Source of the DNA: Megalonaias nervosa
Lineage: Eukaryota > Mollusca > Bivalvia > Unionida > Unionidae
Direction: 5' to 3'
Assembly: GCA_016617855.1 (NCBI GenBank)
Contig: JAECUM010000830.1
Location: forward strand, 62,001 to 126,000
Length of the DNA: 64,000 nt
Under the pieces are notes generated by a model, which was not told where the DNA came from, searched no databases, and saw only the letters and a list, made by a program, of their open reading frames with translations. A program made the translations under genes and the position numbers. This document shows positions 1-11,357 of the stretch, piece by piece (the stretch's first letter is position 1; the number at the start of each line of letters is the position of its first letter).

Positions 1-470
1 AACCTAGGTTAACCAATTATATGCAAGATCACCTCATTGACATGTGTAGCTCTCACTCATTATCAAACTTGTCTGAGTGTTTGATGATATAAACCCAAGA
101 TTTAATGAAACCAGAAATATGGACTTTAGGGTGGTAACAAGCATTATTGTTGACAGATGGATACATGATTCATGAGGCATGATCCATGACAGATGATGAA
201 TGATGAATAAATTGTTGATTTCTAGACAACCTAACTATATTAAGTAATTAATGAAACTACAATTTCTGACAATGAATTGTGAAAGATAGATTTGTATATA
301 CATGCACATAGAATTTTGAGCCTATAATAATTTGTATGTTTTCACATTCTACTAATTTTTTTTACCTCTCTGTATGCTAACATTTGTATTCCAATCATGC
401 AGACATTGCTTTATTTTCACATATGCTGCAACATATCCAACCATTTCTTTTCTCAATTTTATCTTCAAAG
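1..470. other. A+T-rich intronic or intergenic DNA
   Basis: I see no exon, RNA gene or clear repeat here. The missing last exons of CA-B (the segment with the SLTTP motif) would be expected to the left. I looked for that motif on the minus strand from here to 2.6 kb and did not find it. Confidence 0.5.
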
Positions 471-717
471 TTACAAATCAATTTGTTTAACTGACACAAT
501 GGCTGTTACCATTTACAAATCAATTTGTTTAACTGACACAATGGCTGTTACCATTTACAAGTCAGTTTGTATAACTGACACAATGGCTGTTACCATTTAC
601 AAGTCAGTTTGTATAACTGACACAATAGCTGTTACCATTTACAAGTCAGTTTGTATAACTGACACAATGGCTGTTACCATTTACAAGTCAGTTTATATAA
701 CTGACACAATGGCTGTT
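471..717. repeat. 42-bp minisatellite, about 6 copies
   Basis: The unit contains CAATGGCTGTTACCATTTAC followed by an AAGTCAGTTTGTATAACTGA-type half. Because 42 is a multiple of three, one frame stays open and gives a 14-residue repeat (MAVTIYKSVCITDT). Copies differ by single substitutions. I see no signal peptide, splice context or codon bias, so I read this as non-coding tandem DNA. Confidence 0.9.
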
Positions 718-1898
718 AATACTGATATGTTGCAATGTATTCTCAACTATTGTGACTGATATATTTATATTAACTTCCATTATTCAAATAATACATTTTA
801 CAGCTCAACTTAATAAGTATTATATAGTGTTGCTATGGCAAATTGTTAACTTTTAGTGACTATTAGTACCTTTCTAATAGAGACATTTTGTGAATATTAG
901 TGACTAATCATTAGTGACTGATATTGACAACTAGTAACTTTTGATGACATTCAGTTGCTTATTTTATCACTACCTAAGTAGTCAGTTAGTATGCTCAAAT
1001 GCATCACTTATTACCCTCACACAACATGGGGCATATAGTACCTATCAGCAAGTCAAAAATAAGATTGTAATGGATTAATGAATTTAAGACTTAACGTTAC
1101 CAAACCTATAACATTCACAGCCTATAATATTCTTTCTCAGCATTGTTGTGCATTGAACACATAAAGGGAAAAGGAAATGAGGACTGGATAAACAGCAATA
1201 ACTGGAACCGAAAATAGTGTTAAAGAAAATACTGTTAAAGCTGAGAGAAAAATAACAACAGAGGAAGCTTTCAAATTACTGTCAAACAATTTAGCACTGC
1301 AAAAAGAAAAACCTGTTTGTTTAACAAATTAATTAAGAAGTTTCAACAAATTAATTACATCACAAGAGATTACAGAGAAAAAAATTAAAGAGTGAGAAGA
1401 GGACCTAAAACTGTGGAGGATGATATTAATACAATACAAATACAAGATGATATCAGAGTAAATAGTGTTATTTGGGTAACTGTCTACATACAATTACCCA
1501 TCGCTTGCTGGTATTGGTTAGGTTGTTAGAAATATGAGACACAAAAAATAAAACAAACACAACTTAAACAGAACATGGCTAAGTCCATTTCTTGTTGAAC
1601 AATGGAATCTACAGCAGGGAAGAAAAAAGTATATCACCATGGCAACAACAACTACATCTGTACTCATGTTTTGTCAATGGTTTTTGAAAGAACTTGACCT
1701 ACAATGAGTGCAATATTTATCGCACTTGAAAAATACATGTTACCGAATATAATTCCTGCAGTATTTGTTGAAAAGAAGAATTTGTTTCCGTTTCTCTTAT
1801 GTACAATGTTGCTTTGATATGCCTTGACACAATTGTAATTCCTGTCCAAATTTGTGTCACTGGTGTATGTTGTTTTGTGCAGTTTATTTAGTGAAACC
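718..1898. other. Unannotated A+T-rich stretch
   Basis: No exon, RNA gene or repeat array is recognisable. A minus-strand frame at 1664-1900 with a hydrophobic end was considered and not accepted. Confidence 0.4.
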
Positions 1899-1964
1899 AT
1901 TGGTACAAGTTTCAGGCTGGACTATGAGGATATTGGTACAAGTTTCAGGCTGGACTATGAGGAT
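1899..1964. repeat. 33-bp tandem duplication
   Basis: Two essentially identical copies of a 33-bp unit containing GGTACAAGTTTCAGGCTGGA lie head to tail. Confidence 0.85.
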
Positions 1965-2642
1965 ACTGTTTGTTTTTTAGTACATTGTCCTTCATAAGTA
2001 CTACAGTACTCAATTGCATAGCAATAGCAAAGGTAATGTCCAAAATTAACATTCTTAGAGTTTTAAGAGGTCACCAGGAAATTCAATATACTTTTAATTT
2101 TTGTAAAAGTGTAACTCAATTTTTTTTAAATTTATTTATTTCAATACAGTCTGAAAAAAATCAATTTATTATAGATAAAGTGTGAAGTTTCATATTTTCT
2201 CACAATTTATAGAAATCAATTCTGGGTCAGTCTGGTTACAGTTACTTCAAAAACATCCAACATTTCACTTCTAAGTACAAGTAACTGTAAATGATAGTAA
2301 ATCTATCTTTTCTAAAGCACCAACTATTTGTTTCTTTCCGAAAAAAGGTTTATTCATCAATCCTGTATTTTATCTGCTTGAGCTGTTTTTTAATTTAACT
2401 ATGAACCATGAAAGACAATTCTCATACAAGTTTCAACACATTTCAATTTTTCATCTTAGAAAAGTTGAAAAAGAAAATAGATATGACAACAAAACAATTA
2501 AAGACCCTATGATATGATATGAAATACCAAATTTACAAAATTCTTCTTTGATTCAAACAGTTATGAAAATCATAGTTATAGATTCTGACCAATGATATTT
2601 ATATTTTGTGATACAATGAAATATATTTTAACTTAATATTAC
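1965..2642. other. CA-B intron sequence
   Basis: A+T-rich DNA after the donor of the 67-bp exon. I see no exon or repeat array in it. Confidence 0.5.
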
Positions 2643-2709
2643 CATAATATTCTACATCAGAACTTTTCTGCAGTAAGTTTCCATAGGAATCACTGTCAGC
2701 AGAGCTCAC
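2643..2709 (-). CDS. Carbonic anhydrase CA-B, 67-bp exon
   Basis: This is an alpha-carbonic anhydrase exon on the minus strand. It reads VSSADSDSYGNLLQ... ending DVEYYG, after a TTTCAG acceptor and before a GTAATA donor. It enters in phase 0 and leaves in phase 1, exactly as its 67-bp counterpart in CA-A at 29857-29923. In the family this segment follows the LAVLGFF strand and precedes the segment with the catalytic TTP loop. It holds no catalytic residue, so identity rests on size, phase and order after 3887-3979. The next exon is not visible and is probably off the left edge. Confidence 0.8.
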
Positions 2710-2946
2710 CTGAAATTGTGTAAACATGTACATCAGACAATGTTCAGATCACTTATTGAAACTGACACATTGAAAAGACATCTGTATAGGAGAAACAATG
2801 AGCAGATCTATATATCACGGAAGGAAATTAAAACTTTAAACTTGACCTTATTGATGACAAAATTAATTTGTCCATGAAAATATTTAAAACATCTCCCATG
2901 TTCAAAGCTGACACCATCCAATTTTTCTTCATACAACAATGCTTGT

Positions 2947-3056
2947 TCCAAGATGACAGAGTGTCCTTGGGCAAGGAAATTTACTCCAATTGCCTCGACA
3001 CTAAATAACCCACTTGTGTTGCTGTACCATGAAGCATCAAATCAAATCAAGATGAA
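2947..3056 (+). mobile_element. SINE family 3 fragment, body and tail
   Basis: The segment reads TGTCCTTGGGCAAGG, then CCTCGACACTAAATAACCCA, CTTGTGTTGCTGTACCATGA and a CAAATCAAATCAA tail. The same order of blocks recurs near 16.9 kb and, more diverged, near 24.6 kb. It looks like a 5'-truncated tRNA-derived SINE. No target duplication was identified. Confidence 0.6.
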
Positions 3057-3429
3057 GAAAACGTTTCAGTTTCAGAGTTTCAAAACTAAGTGTTATTTTT
3101 TATGAATCAAAAGTGATCTTAATTAACAGAAATTTTCATGCATTCATTGCATCTTTTGGCAATGTTCTGGTATTACCATAGCCGTACTAGTCTCATGTGC
3201 AGTAATGGCATTAAAGTCATTGTATGTTTTTTTATTTCCACATCAAATTAAAATTCCAGTGCTACTCATTTGCCATGTAAACTGCATTTTAATACCACAA
3301 TTTTAATTATGAAAAGTCAAATAATGATATCACATGGATTATGAAAAAATGTCATTCTTCTCATACATATGCAATAGCAATCTCAGATTTATTTATATGG
3401 ATTCCATTCTTTATTTTACAGTTACCATA

Positions 3430-3540
3430 GGGGCCCCAAGTGGCTGAGTGGTCTAAATCACTCACCGTTACCGATCACTGCCATCTCACCTCAGTTGGTG
3501 TGGGTTCAAGATCTGGATCTGTGCAGTTTGAAGTTAAGTG
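3430..3540 (+). mobile_element. SINE family 1, tRNA-like head only
   Basis: It starts GGGGCCCCAAGTGGCTGAGT and continues with an A-box-like TGGCTGAGTGGTCTAA and a B-box-like GGGTTCAAGATC. These match the heads of the full copies at 22.8-23.1 kb and 56.4-56.6 kb. The conserved body and CAA-rich tail are absent, so this copy is cut at its 3' side or decayed. It is not a functional tRNA: I see no cloverleaf 3' half. Confidence 0.8.
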
Positions 3541-3886
3541 AGTATATTTGATAATTTTTTTGATCTTTATCTTTTGCGATTAAATTTGACTTCATTCACT
3601 TAGATATGAACATTTTTCCAATGGCATAACACTAACGTAGGTATCAAATAATGCATATACCTTGATATCAGCAAGAACACTAAAGAAGATATAATTATTG
3701 ACCTTCAAGAAATGTACATCAATAAAGTCAATAAATATTATCACATGACTATGCCATTTTATGCATTGCAAATAAAGAAGGAAGTGAAAATGACATTGCT
3801 TTGTTGTGCATATTTGTTATGGACTAATTTACCATTTAACAGGAGTATGCAGGAGTGTGAACACTTGGAGTGTTTCTGTAATTTAC
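3541..3886. other. CA-B intron sequence
   Basis: A+T-rich intron between a SINE head and the donor of the 3887-3979 exon. Nothing else is recognisable. Confidence 0.5.
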
Positions 3887-3979
3887 CTTGAACATGAAGC
3901 CCAGTACTGCCAGACCATCTGGATAGTTAAGAGCCTCAGTTATACTGCCATACTCTTCTTTAAAGTGCACAATGTGTAG
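3887..3979 (-). CDS. Carbonic anhydrase CA-B, third-ligand exon
   Basis: Minus strand, 31 codons in phase 0, starting LHIVHFKEEYGS and ending LAVLGFMFK. The acceptor is CTCCTTGTAG and the donor GTAAAT. In alpha-carbonic anhydrases the first His of L-H-x-V-H is the third zinc ligand (His119 in human CA II numbering), and D-G-L-A-V-L-G-F is the next core strand. It joins in frame after 14343-14488 to give the family-typical P-M-E-L-H-I-V-H. The CA-A counterpart is 31148-31246. Oddity: the acceptor and the first 13 exon bases also belong to a 47-bp tandem array, so the true splice site is the last of about seven near-identical copies. Confidence 0.93.
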
Positions 3980-4315
3980 CTACAAGGAGATATTGGAATA
4001 TTGATAATTTGGGACACAATGTGTAGCTACAAGGAGATATTGGAAAATTGATAATTTGGGGCACAATGTGTAGCTACAAGGAGATATTGGAATATTGATA
4101 ATGAGGGGCACAATGTGCAGCTACAAGGAGATATTGGAAAATTGATAATTTGGGGCACAATGTGTAGCCACAAGGAGATATTGGAATATTGATAATTTGG
4201 GACACAATGTGTAGCTACAAGGAGATATTGGAATATTGATAATTTGGGACACAATGTGTAGCTACAAGGAGATATTGGAATATTGATAATTTGGGACACA
4301 TTGTGTAGCTAATAG
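3963..4315. repeat. 47-bp minisatellite built on an exon acceptor
   Basis: The phrase GTAGCTACAAGGAGATATTG recurs at 47-bp spacing from 3976 to about 4305, seven copies plus a partial. The copy at 3963-3980 is the start of the CA-B exon itself. Each unit carries the minus-strand acceptor (CTCCTTGTAG) and the first exon bases CTACACATTGTG. Copies at about 4117 and 4164 each carry one substitution. Confidence 0.95.
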
Positions 4316-5982
4316 TTAATAGTAAGGTAATAGTTATAATATAATAAGTTTTTTTTCTTCAAGAAACGAACAGCCTAATTAAGTTTAATTGGAAAATCAT
4401 CTTGTGCAAGATTGATAAAAGAGCAGGTTTTTTTATATAAACCCCTAACCCCCATGATAGCAGATTGAGGAAAATTTCTATACATACAATCTTGATTCCT
4501 TTTTAGCACAAAAACTATTACACTTCAAGTAATGAAACTTTACACACTTTATTATGGTCACAAAATGATGACCTGTTTAGATTTTTATCCAAAACTAATG
4601 CTATCTGTAATGAATGCATAGCCCTTTATCTCTTACAGTATACCAACTCAGCCCAGATTCAATTTTAGCAAGATATCCAAGTGGACCTGATACCATTCAT
4701 TTGGTGTACATGGTCCAAAAGACAGGTGTGGTAATCACGTAATTTGGGTTGAAATTGGTGGTAGGTGACATGTTGTTAACTATATTTCTAGTTTTGAGTG
4801 TAACTTCAGGTGAACCAGATATTCTTTAATGCTTAAAGGGTCACATGACATTTTTCTTAAAATTTGTGTTTGTGTGTTAGTGACAGGAATAATAATTTAA
4901 AGTATAAGTTTAGAAGTATAAACTATTACAGTATTAGTGTAAAATGTTTTCTGAAAACCTGCATGACACTGTTTATTTGTCACATTAGTTACAAGAATAA
5001 TAATTATAAATATACAACTGAGTCTGAAATAATTGCATGGATAATTGGCATGGCACTATTTTTAATTATCATTTTTAATATGACAGCTGATAATAAGCAC
5101 AGTTACACTGAAGTTTAATCCTTTCAAAATGATTTGGGAAGAATGCACCAAACACTTGATTTTGTTTTCTGACAACAAAATGGAGCTTTACTCTGCTTTT
5201 ACAACACTGATTCCATCTCTGAAACACATATAAACCATTTTGGGGATTTTAAAATATTAAACTTTACAAAGGAAGCTGGCTTTTGATGTTTAAATAACAT
5301 GAAAATGACCTCCAAAGTTATTGTTGACATAAATTTGAACAATGTTTTCACTCTGAGTTTAAACCAGTGTAAGATCTTTTTTATTTGCAATTACTTCATA
5401 TACAATTCAAGTATTCATGAAATGCAGACTAACAAGGTACTGTAAAATACATTTTCCAAGTAAAAAGGCAACATTTGTAATCCTTATTTAAGTTCTGCAA
5501 AGCCACATCTATCCTTTTAGTGATCAAGTAAAAATGTATGTCAAGAGTTAAATTGTTCATCAATAGCTAAATTGTGAGTGGTAAAGGATCAAGTAAAAAA
5601 CACAAACTTGTGTTAGTGTACATGTAGTTGATAAAGATTTTATTTTATACACCTAAATTCTAACACCTGAAGATGAACTCTTCCCTCTATATTTCTTTGG
5701 ACACAAATAGTTTCCCAACTGCAAATGCATGGCAAGTTTATCTGTGCAGGAGGTATCTCTGAACTTCAATAGCTACTTCTCCAATTTATTTCTTTTCTTC
5801 AAATGCAGTTGTAAATGAATTCTGCTTCTTGACCTTGCTTGTCTTAAAAACACTGATAATGTCTGTGTTTTGTTAGATCCTCCTTTGTTTATCTGTTTAT
5901 GAGACCACCACCCCCACCCATGTGTATATCCTACTGCATTGGTTTTAAATTAGGGTAGGTCGATAGTTTTGTTTTGTGTTTG
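4316..5982. other. Large CA-B intron, no recognisable feature
   Basis: A+T-rich DNA with no supported exon, RNA or repeat array. Open frames at 4864-5118 and 5199-5390 have intron-like composition and no family motif. Confidence 0.5.

Positions 5983-6035
<53 letters not shown>
5983..6035. repeat. (AT)n microsatellite
   Basis: About 26 uninterrupted AT dinucleotides. Confidence 0.95.
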
Positions 6036-6037
<2 letters not shown>

Positions 6038-6620
6038 GTTCTAAGCATTTCAAGTTCTGTCGGGAATTTTTATTTTTATTTTTAATATTTTCATTTTTTT
6101 TTATTCAAAAGTGCTAGGGTCAGCAGCTTCAATGGGGGTAGTCTGCCGACCGGGAACTTTTTTGGTCTGATATGGCACTTCTGGCCTGCGACAATCGGAA
6201 TCTGGGAGAAATTTTACCTTATGGAACAAAAATTAGATAAATGAACGACCCTACGTAATGCTCGTAACAGGTGCTTATCTACTTACTGCTTTTAATTTAA
6301 AAAAAAATACTGAGAAATTGTGGAAAGTTCTGGGAAATATTTCTTTTGCATTCTTCCATTGGTTGCAGCGCATGGAATTATCCAACCTCAGCAGCTGATT
6401 CATCAATCAATCTTGTACGCGCCATAATAATTCGAAAGTGGTCAGCTGAAAGCAAATTGGTCTGTGAAAACTTGCATTATAAAGATGTGGATTCATCAAT
6501 CGCCATGAACTTGTTTGCAATATGTATATGATAATCCTATTACTGGAAATGTTCTTAACCTCCTAAATATTGTTCAGCCGAGAAAGGAAAACGAAAATTA
6601 CAAAGTCAGCGATTAGGTGT

Positions 6621-6910
6621 CTGTAAGGTTTCCAAGTTTGGGAATTACAGAACGGGTGCACAATTCACCCACAACCACCCAAATCCACCCAAAACCTGCC
6701 CCAAACCACCCAAACCCTGTCCAAATCCACTACAAACATGATGTAAATTAAAGAAAGCATACTCAAAACCACAAGAAAACATTGGAAACAGTATTATTTT
6801 GTAGAAACAGACGACAAAATAGGCTGCATTTATTTTTTATATGGGATGCAAACATTGAAACAAGGGAGACAAATGTTACTATATTTATTGCCGGTGCTGG
6901 TTATCCTGAA
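6621..6910 (+). repeat. Left terminal inverted repeat of the 4.3-kb element
   Basis: It matches the reverse complement of 10640-10905, most clearly over 6660-6830. The inner part (GGGAGACAAATGTTACT, then GCTGGTTATC) is present once here and twice in the right arm. Confidence 0.75.
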
Positions 6911-7062
6911 CAATTTTTGATTGTCTAAAATTTGTTCTGTAGTATACAGTATAATAACCGGGTTTTTTTCTTTTTGTCAGAATCACTTTCCTGAATATAG
7001 TCATTTGTGTGAAGTTCACCTAAAATTTCTATTAAATCATCGGCTAGTTTTTATTTCCTGGT

Positions 7063-7335
7063 TCAGATGTTTTGATTTTCTTTTCTCTCTAAATTTTGTC
7101 TTGAATTTGCCTTGAAGATCTGGTTGACAGTAGTTCCCGCATGTGTGTCCCATACACCACAATCGTCAGGAAATTCATGTTTGCCTTTATGGTTATTACC
7201 AGTTATGTTTAATACGACATAAACATTATTTGTAGTCCCTGGTGATATATCAGTTGGGGAATTGTTGGTGTTAGTGAGCATTGACAAAATGTCTTCGTTG
7301 CTAAAAATTCTGTCATTTTGCTTCAATTGTTTCAT
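7063..7335 (-). pseudogene. Transposon-associated ORF fragment
   Basis: A 90-codon minus-strand frame inside the 4.3-kb element. It contains VYVVLNITGNNHKGKHEF, then DDCGVWDTHAGTT. The DCGVWD plus GTT pattern resembles, from memory, large uncharacterised proteins linked to OTU-containing mobile elements. I cannot name a domain. The frame is interrupted on both sides, consistent with the decay of the whole element. Confidence 0.45.
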
Positions 7336-7738
7336 GCAGCATTCGCTGTTTTTACAGCTAAAAACTTCAGTTTTGTGATGATCTGTATCATTCTCTTTCT
7401 CAGATCATTATGGCTAGAAATATCACTATTGTATCTATGTATTTATCATCATATTCTTTGACATCATCATCTCCGACACCATCATCTCCATCAGCATCAT
7501 AACAGTAAGTACTGTCGCCATCCACGGACCCATTGCATGATAGTTGGCAAATTTTAAATGGTAGTTGTTTGTGTGATTGTGTCTCCATCATCATACTTTT
7601 TGTCATCAAAGGCTGCATCATCTTCATGAAAGCAATCGCTCTCACAGGCAGACGATCCAGAAGACAATATTTTGCATTTTGTAATTTGTTGTCACTTTGT
7701 ATTTATTCCACGTTCTATAATGTCAGGACTAGTAAATG

Positions 7739-8110
7739 TCAAGCATTGGAAAAATCTCCACTGACACCAGCATCAAAACATGCTTTATCGTAGTCGCTGG
7801 ATACCAAGTATAATTCATTGCTAATTGGGTGATTCATATATGTACCCATGTTTTTCACCAACTGTATACACGTTAGATATTTAAGTTGAGTTGCAAGGGC
7901 TTCATTGCCAAAGAGTAGTATAGAAATAGCATTATACAGGCAATTCCCATCACCTGTGGCTGTTATGGGATTACCATATTACATCGTCGACGTAGATGTC
8001 CATGGTATATGCAGTGATGGAATCAACACCTGGGAAGTCTGAATGTTGCTTCATAGGAATAGATAGCCGGGGTTTAAAAAGCAATTCTCTATCAACAGCA
8101 GCGGTCAAAT
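7739..8110 (-). pseudogene. OTU-like cysteine protease remnant
   Basis: Minus-strand translation gives ITATGDGNCLYNAISILL, which carries the OTU nucleophile motif D-G-N-C-L-(Y/F)-x-(A/S)-(I/V)-S with the cysteine intact. It continues LATQLKYLTCIQLV and then stops. The frame just upstream (VDRELLFKPRLSIPMKQHSD) joins only across a frameshift near 7975. The OTU His residue is not seen. OTU proteases are deubiquitinase-fold enzymes also carried by several transposon groups. Position inside the inverted repeats argues for transposon origin, not a host gene. Confidence 0.65.
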
Positions 8111-8934
8111 TTTCTAGGCTTTTGATCTTGCAGCCTATAAATGATATAATATTCTACAAGTAAAATTACAATTATAATGAATCGATATGATTTAGTCATT
8201 CATGATTTGAAGGCAATATAGGGCTCAAATTTTCCTCGAAAGTACTCTAAATGTAATTTTGTAAAGGAACCCACACATTCACACAGTTCTGTTAGTATTT
8301 TTATAACAATTAATGCAGCTATAAATGGTATTTAAAACAATAGTAATGGCAGCAGACATCACAGTTCGAAAACTGTTAGAGATAGGCAGCTATAATATTT
8401 TCCAATTTTAGTTACGGTGTATACAGAAAACAAATATCAGCATTTATTAATTCACGTGACTATACAATTCTGCTGATGAAATAAATTAGGACATTTACAT
8501 GTGAAATTATGTTCTCTATATATATATGTCTTGTTAAGGGTTTTCTTTATCTTTTCCTTTTTCGATGAAAGTACATAATGAATATATGATTATGAATGTT
8601 AACAAATATTGAATTGACACATAATTTCAAAGAATACACATGAACAAAATTAAATGAAATTTAATATTTTCTATAATCAACTGGTGTTGAAAATGCTGAT
8701 GTTGGAAACGTTTACAATGTATTTTTTTATTAATACAATGGAAAAGTTTAAATTATGCTTTAAAAAATCTAAATGCGATAGCTCATATCTATTGTATTTT
8801 GATTTCAGCTAGAACTTTGCTAATAACGATATAATGTATATTTATGAACTGAAAATCCTTTTACATTCTGTTACTATGCATGCAAAAACAGTACTAACTA
8901 CTAAAAAAAATCAGTTGTTCCGTTGTTTTCCGTT

Positions 8935-9025
8935 TAATATTTCACATGGTCTGAATCAACCTGTAACATGGACCAAATCAGCTATAGTCCAAATCAGCAA
9001 TGATGCAAATCAGCCAAGGTTCATC
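8935..9025 (+). repeat. Dispersed repeat with GGACCAAATCAGC motifs
   Basis: TCACATGGTCTGAATCAACC, then ATGGACCAAATCAGC, repeats its core motif internally. It resembles the reverse complement of 32400-32520 (GGTCCGAATCAGCC repeats plus an ACATGGTCCA block). This is probably the end of a dispersed mobile element. Confidence 0.5.
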
Positions 9026-9343
9026 ATTTACATGTGATTTACAATAACATTATTAAACTTTATAGTTTTTATAGAGATATTTTTCTTAAGACAAGAAAGT
9101 TTCCCATAAATGCTGGACACATCATTTACAGTTGTAAAGATACATGATTAGAATACATGTTTTAATTATTGTGTTCTGTTCTGTCTATCGGCTTCTTTCA
9201 TACTTGGAGACCAAATTTTGCTAATGGAGACGTTATATCTGGTAGCTATGTGGCAACCCAAACAATAAATCTACACTGAACGCTGTGATAGAAATATATT
9301 GCTGTTCAAAATTTTGACCATTTATAACTGTTAACTAATTTTG

Positions 9344-9589
9344 TCATTTACTCGCTGTCTCGAGATGTTGCAGTGCACTGACAAAGTCAAACCTTGATTC
9401 ATTCAAAGAATGACAGGAGAAACACGCATAATCCAAATCCAATTTTCCCCATTCTCTTAGTTCTTCTTCACTCATAGACTGACACTGTCTATGGTACCAA
9501 TTTCTACACACAATACAGCAAACACAATCAGATGCACAAGTTGCACTACAACTGCCACAAGGATATTTCTTGGTTTACTTTGGATCCAT
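9344..9589 (-). pseudogene. PHD-like zinc-finger ORF with an early stop
   Basis: Minus strand, 82 codons from ATG to TGA. After MDPK there is a TAA, then the frame stays open: KYPCGSCSATCASDCVCCIV, C-R-N-W-Y-H-R-Q-C, MSEEELREW, YACFSCHS and FDFVSALQHLETAS. The spacing of Cys pairs around W-Y-H-x-x-C fits a PHD/treble-clef zinc finger. Such fingers occur near the N-terminus of several transposon-encoded proteins, and position inside the 4.3-kb inverted-repeat element supports that origin. The TAA at codon 5 makes the ATG-initiated product tiny, so I call it a relic. A host gene exon is less likely because no splice sites bracket it. Confidence 0.7.
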
Positions 9590-9659
9590 TTTGCACAATT
9601 AAATTAAAATAAACAAATATATTTGAAAATTAGACTCGTTGTAGCATAAATTTTGAAAT

Positions 9660-9842
9660 GATACAAATTGCTATTGCAAACTTTATATATGCCATTTAAA
9701 TCAATTACAAAATAATCTCATCATTCTCATTAATGTTAGAACATCCTACCTTTTATTTACTCACTTCTTTGATTTTTACCGCGTTCTGTTACTTCCGTGG
9801 ACCGCCGCTTTGTCAAGCACGTACTAGAATAATAGTTTGCTG
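9660..9842 (+). repeat. Direct duplication, copy 1
   Basis: It shares ATTGCTAT-GCAA, AAATCAATTACAAAATAATC, TAGAACATCCTACCTTTTAT and ACTTCCGTGGACC blocks with 9868-10113 in the same order. This copy has only a short TATATATG where copy 2 carries a long (TA)n. Confidence 0.85.
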
Positions 9843-9867
9843 CATATGCATTGTTTGCCTTCAATGA

Positions 9868-9883
9868 TTGAAATTGCTATCGC

Positions 9884-9971
<88 letters not shown>

Positions 9972-10113
9972 TCAATTACAAAATAATCTCACCATTCTCA
10001 TTCAGTTTAGAACATCCTACCTTTTATCTACTCCCTCCTTTGATTTGTACCTCCATCTGTAACTTCCGTGGACCATCGCTTTGTCACAACATGTACTCAA
10101 ATAATAGTTTGGT
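9868..10113 (+). repeat. Direct duplication, copy 2, with (TA)n expansion
   Basis: Same block order as 9660-9842. At 9885-9967 the short TA tract of copy 1 is replaced by about 40 TA dinucleotides. The rest of the copy aligns with scattered substitutions. Confidence 0.85.
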
Positions 10114-10639
10114 TCGTACTAAAAACATTTGTTTTTGAAGACAATTTTAGCCTTACATTTATATATATGTATTTATAGATCTTCCCTTCTGCCTCGCACA
10201 AACGAATCCCATGCGCAGAAGACTGTTTCATCATTATCATTGAATTTCAAGCAACGATGATAATATTCTTAAATGCAATGACATGAAGTATGAAGAAAAT
10301 AATGGATCAGCACTTATTTTCACTTCAATTTAGAAATAAAGAATCAGTACCTTTACAACTGATTTCTAAAAAAAAACCTTTTATATAAAATGTCAAGAAG
10401 AAATATACCGCTATAGCCCTTAGTGACAACAAATTGTTAATAGACAATAACAAATACATGTAAAAATATTTATAATATCGTGGATATGTTATTGTTGACA
10501 ACCTCGTTGATATGTATGGCACACTGATGGTCCATTATTTACTTCACAATGAGACTGTTTATACTTGGAATGTACTGACTTGATAACTAGCACTGGGGAT
10601 GAATCCAGTAACATTTGTCTTCCTTTTAATACTTGGCAT

Positions 10640-10905
10640 GTATTGACTCAATAACCAGTATTGGGGATGAATCCAGTAACATATGTCTCCCTTTTCTCAT
10701 TTCCATCTGATGTAAATACTAAATGCAGCATAATTTGTCGTCTGTTTCAACAAGATAGTACTCTTTCCAATGTTTTCTTGTGGTTTTGGGTATATTTCAT
10801 TTGATTTACATCATGTTTGTGGTGGATTTGGGCAGGTTTTGGGCAATTTTGAGTGGTTTTGGGCAGGATTTGGGTGGTTTGGGGTGAATCATGCGGCCCT
10901 TACAG
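10640..10905 (-). repeat. Right terminal inverted repeat of the 4.3-kb element
   Basis: Reverse complement of the left arm. Its inner side holds a duplicated block of about 75 bp (GGGGATGAATCCAGTAACAT at about 10594 and 10664). Confidence 0.75.
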
Positions 10906-11312
10906 AAGGAATTATTGGAAAGATTGGAGGTAAGTTCGTTTCTTTTTTATTATATCACATTAAATCTGAAAAAGATAAGAACATTTATTGGCTTTCATTT
11001 CATAGGTCAGCTGTACACCACATCAATATTTCAGTCGATTGCATCTGTTTTCAATGGGATTGGGGTTGTTTAGCGAGCTATAAATACTGTATGATGTCAT
11101 TTACCCACTAGGCATTGCGCCGCCAGCTGTATTGTTTTCGAACAAACATGTAGGCCTACAGCATTCAATAAACCTTATTGTTGTTTTCATCTTTATCTCA
11201 TTGATAGCTTGTGTGTGTTGTCGAAGAGGATATTTTTAAATAATTGTCATGAAACAATGGTATGGAAATTGGACTGAGTGTTCCTGGTTCTATGCATTGT
11301 TTAATCCTTATA

Positions 11313-11313
11313 G

Positions 11314-11356
<43 letters not shown>
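11313..11356. repeat. (AAT)n microsatellite
   Basis: About 14 AAT/ATA trinucleotides. Confidence 0.95.

Positions 11357-11357
<1 letters not shown>

Larger units (their letters stand above)
6621..10905 (-). mobile_element. Decayed DNA transposon with long terminal inverted repeats
   Basis: The segment is bounded by inverted copies of about 250-280 bp (left 6621-6910, right 10640-10905). The arms share CTGTAAGG at the outer end, a C-rich run of CCCAAAACC-type motifs, TACAAACATGATGTAAAT-type and CCACAAGAAAACATTGGAAA, and AACAGACGACAAA. Between them, on the minus strand, are broken protein remnants: a PHD-like cysteine cluster (9344-9589), an OTU-like segment (7739-8110) and an acidic frame (7063-7335). 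OTU and PHD domains do occur in proteins of some animal DNA transposons and Helentron-like elements. I could not identify a transposase or a clear target duplication, so the superfamily is open. The element lies in a CA-B intron. Confidence 0.6.

Noticed and set aside
397..759. 120-codon plus-strand frame with 14-residue repeats
   Set aside because: It is generated by a 42-bp tandem repeat divisible by three. No signal, domain or exon border supports translation.
1664..1900. Possible C-terminal membrane exon of CA-B
   Set aside because: The order would require the missing TTP-loop exon between 2643 and 1900, which is not there. No acceptor fits.
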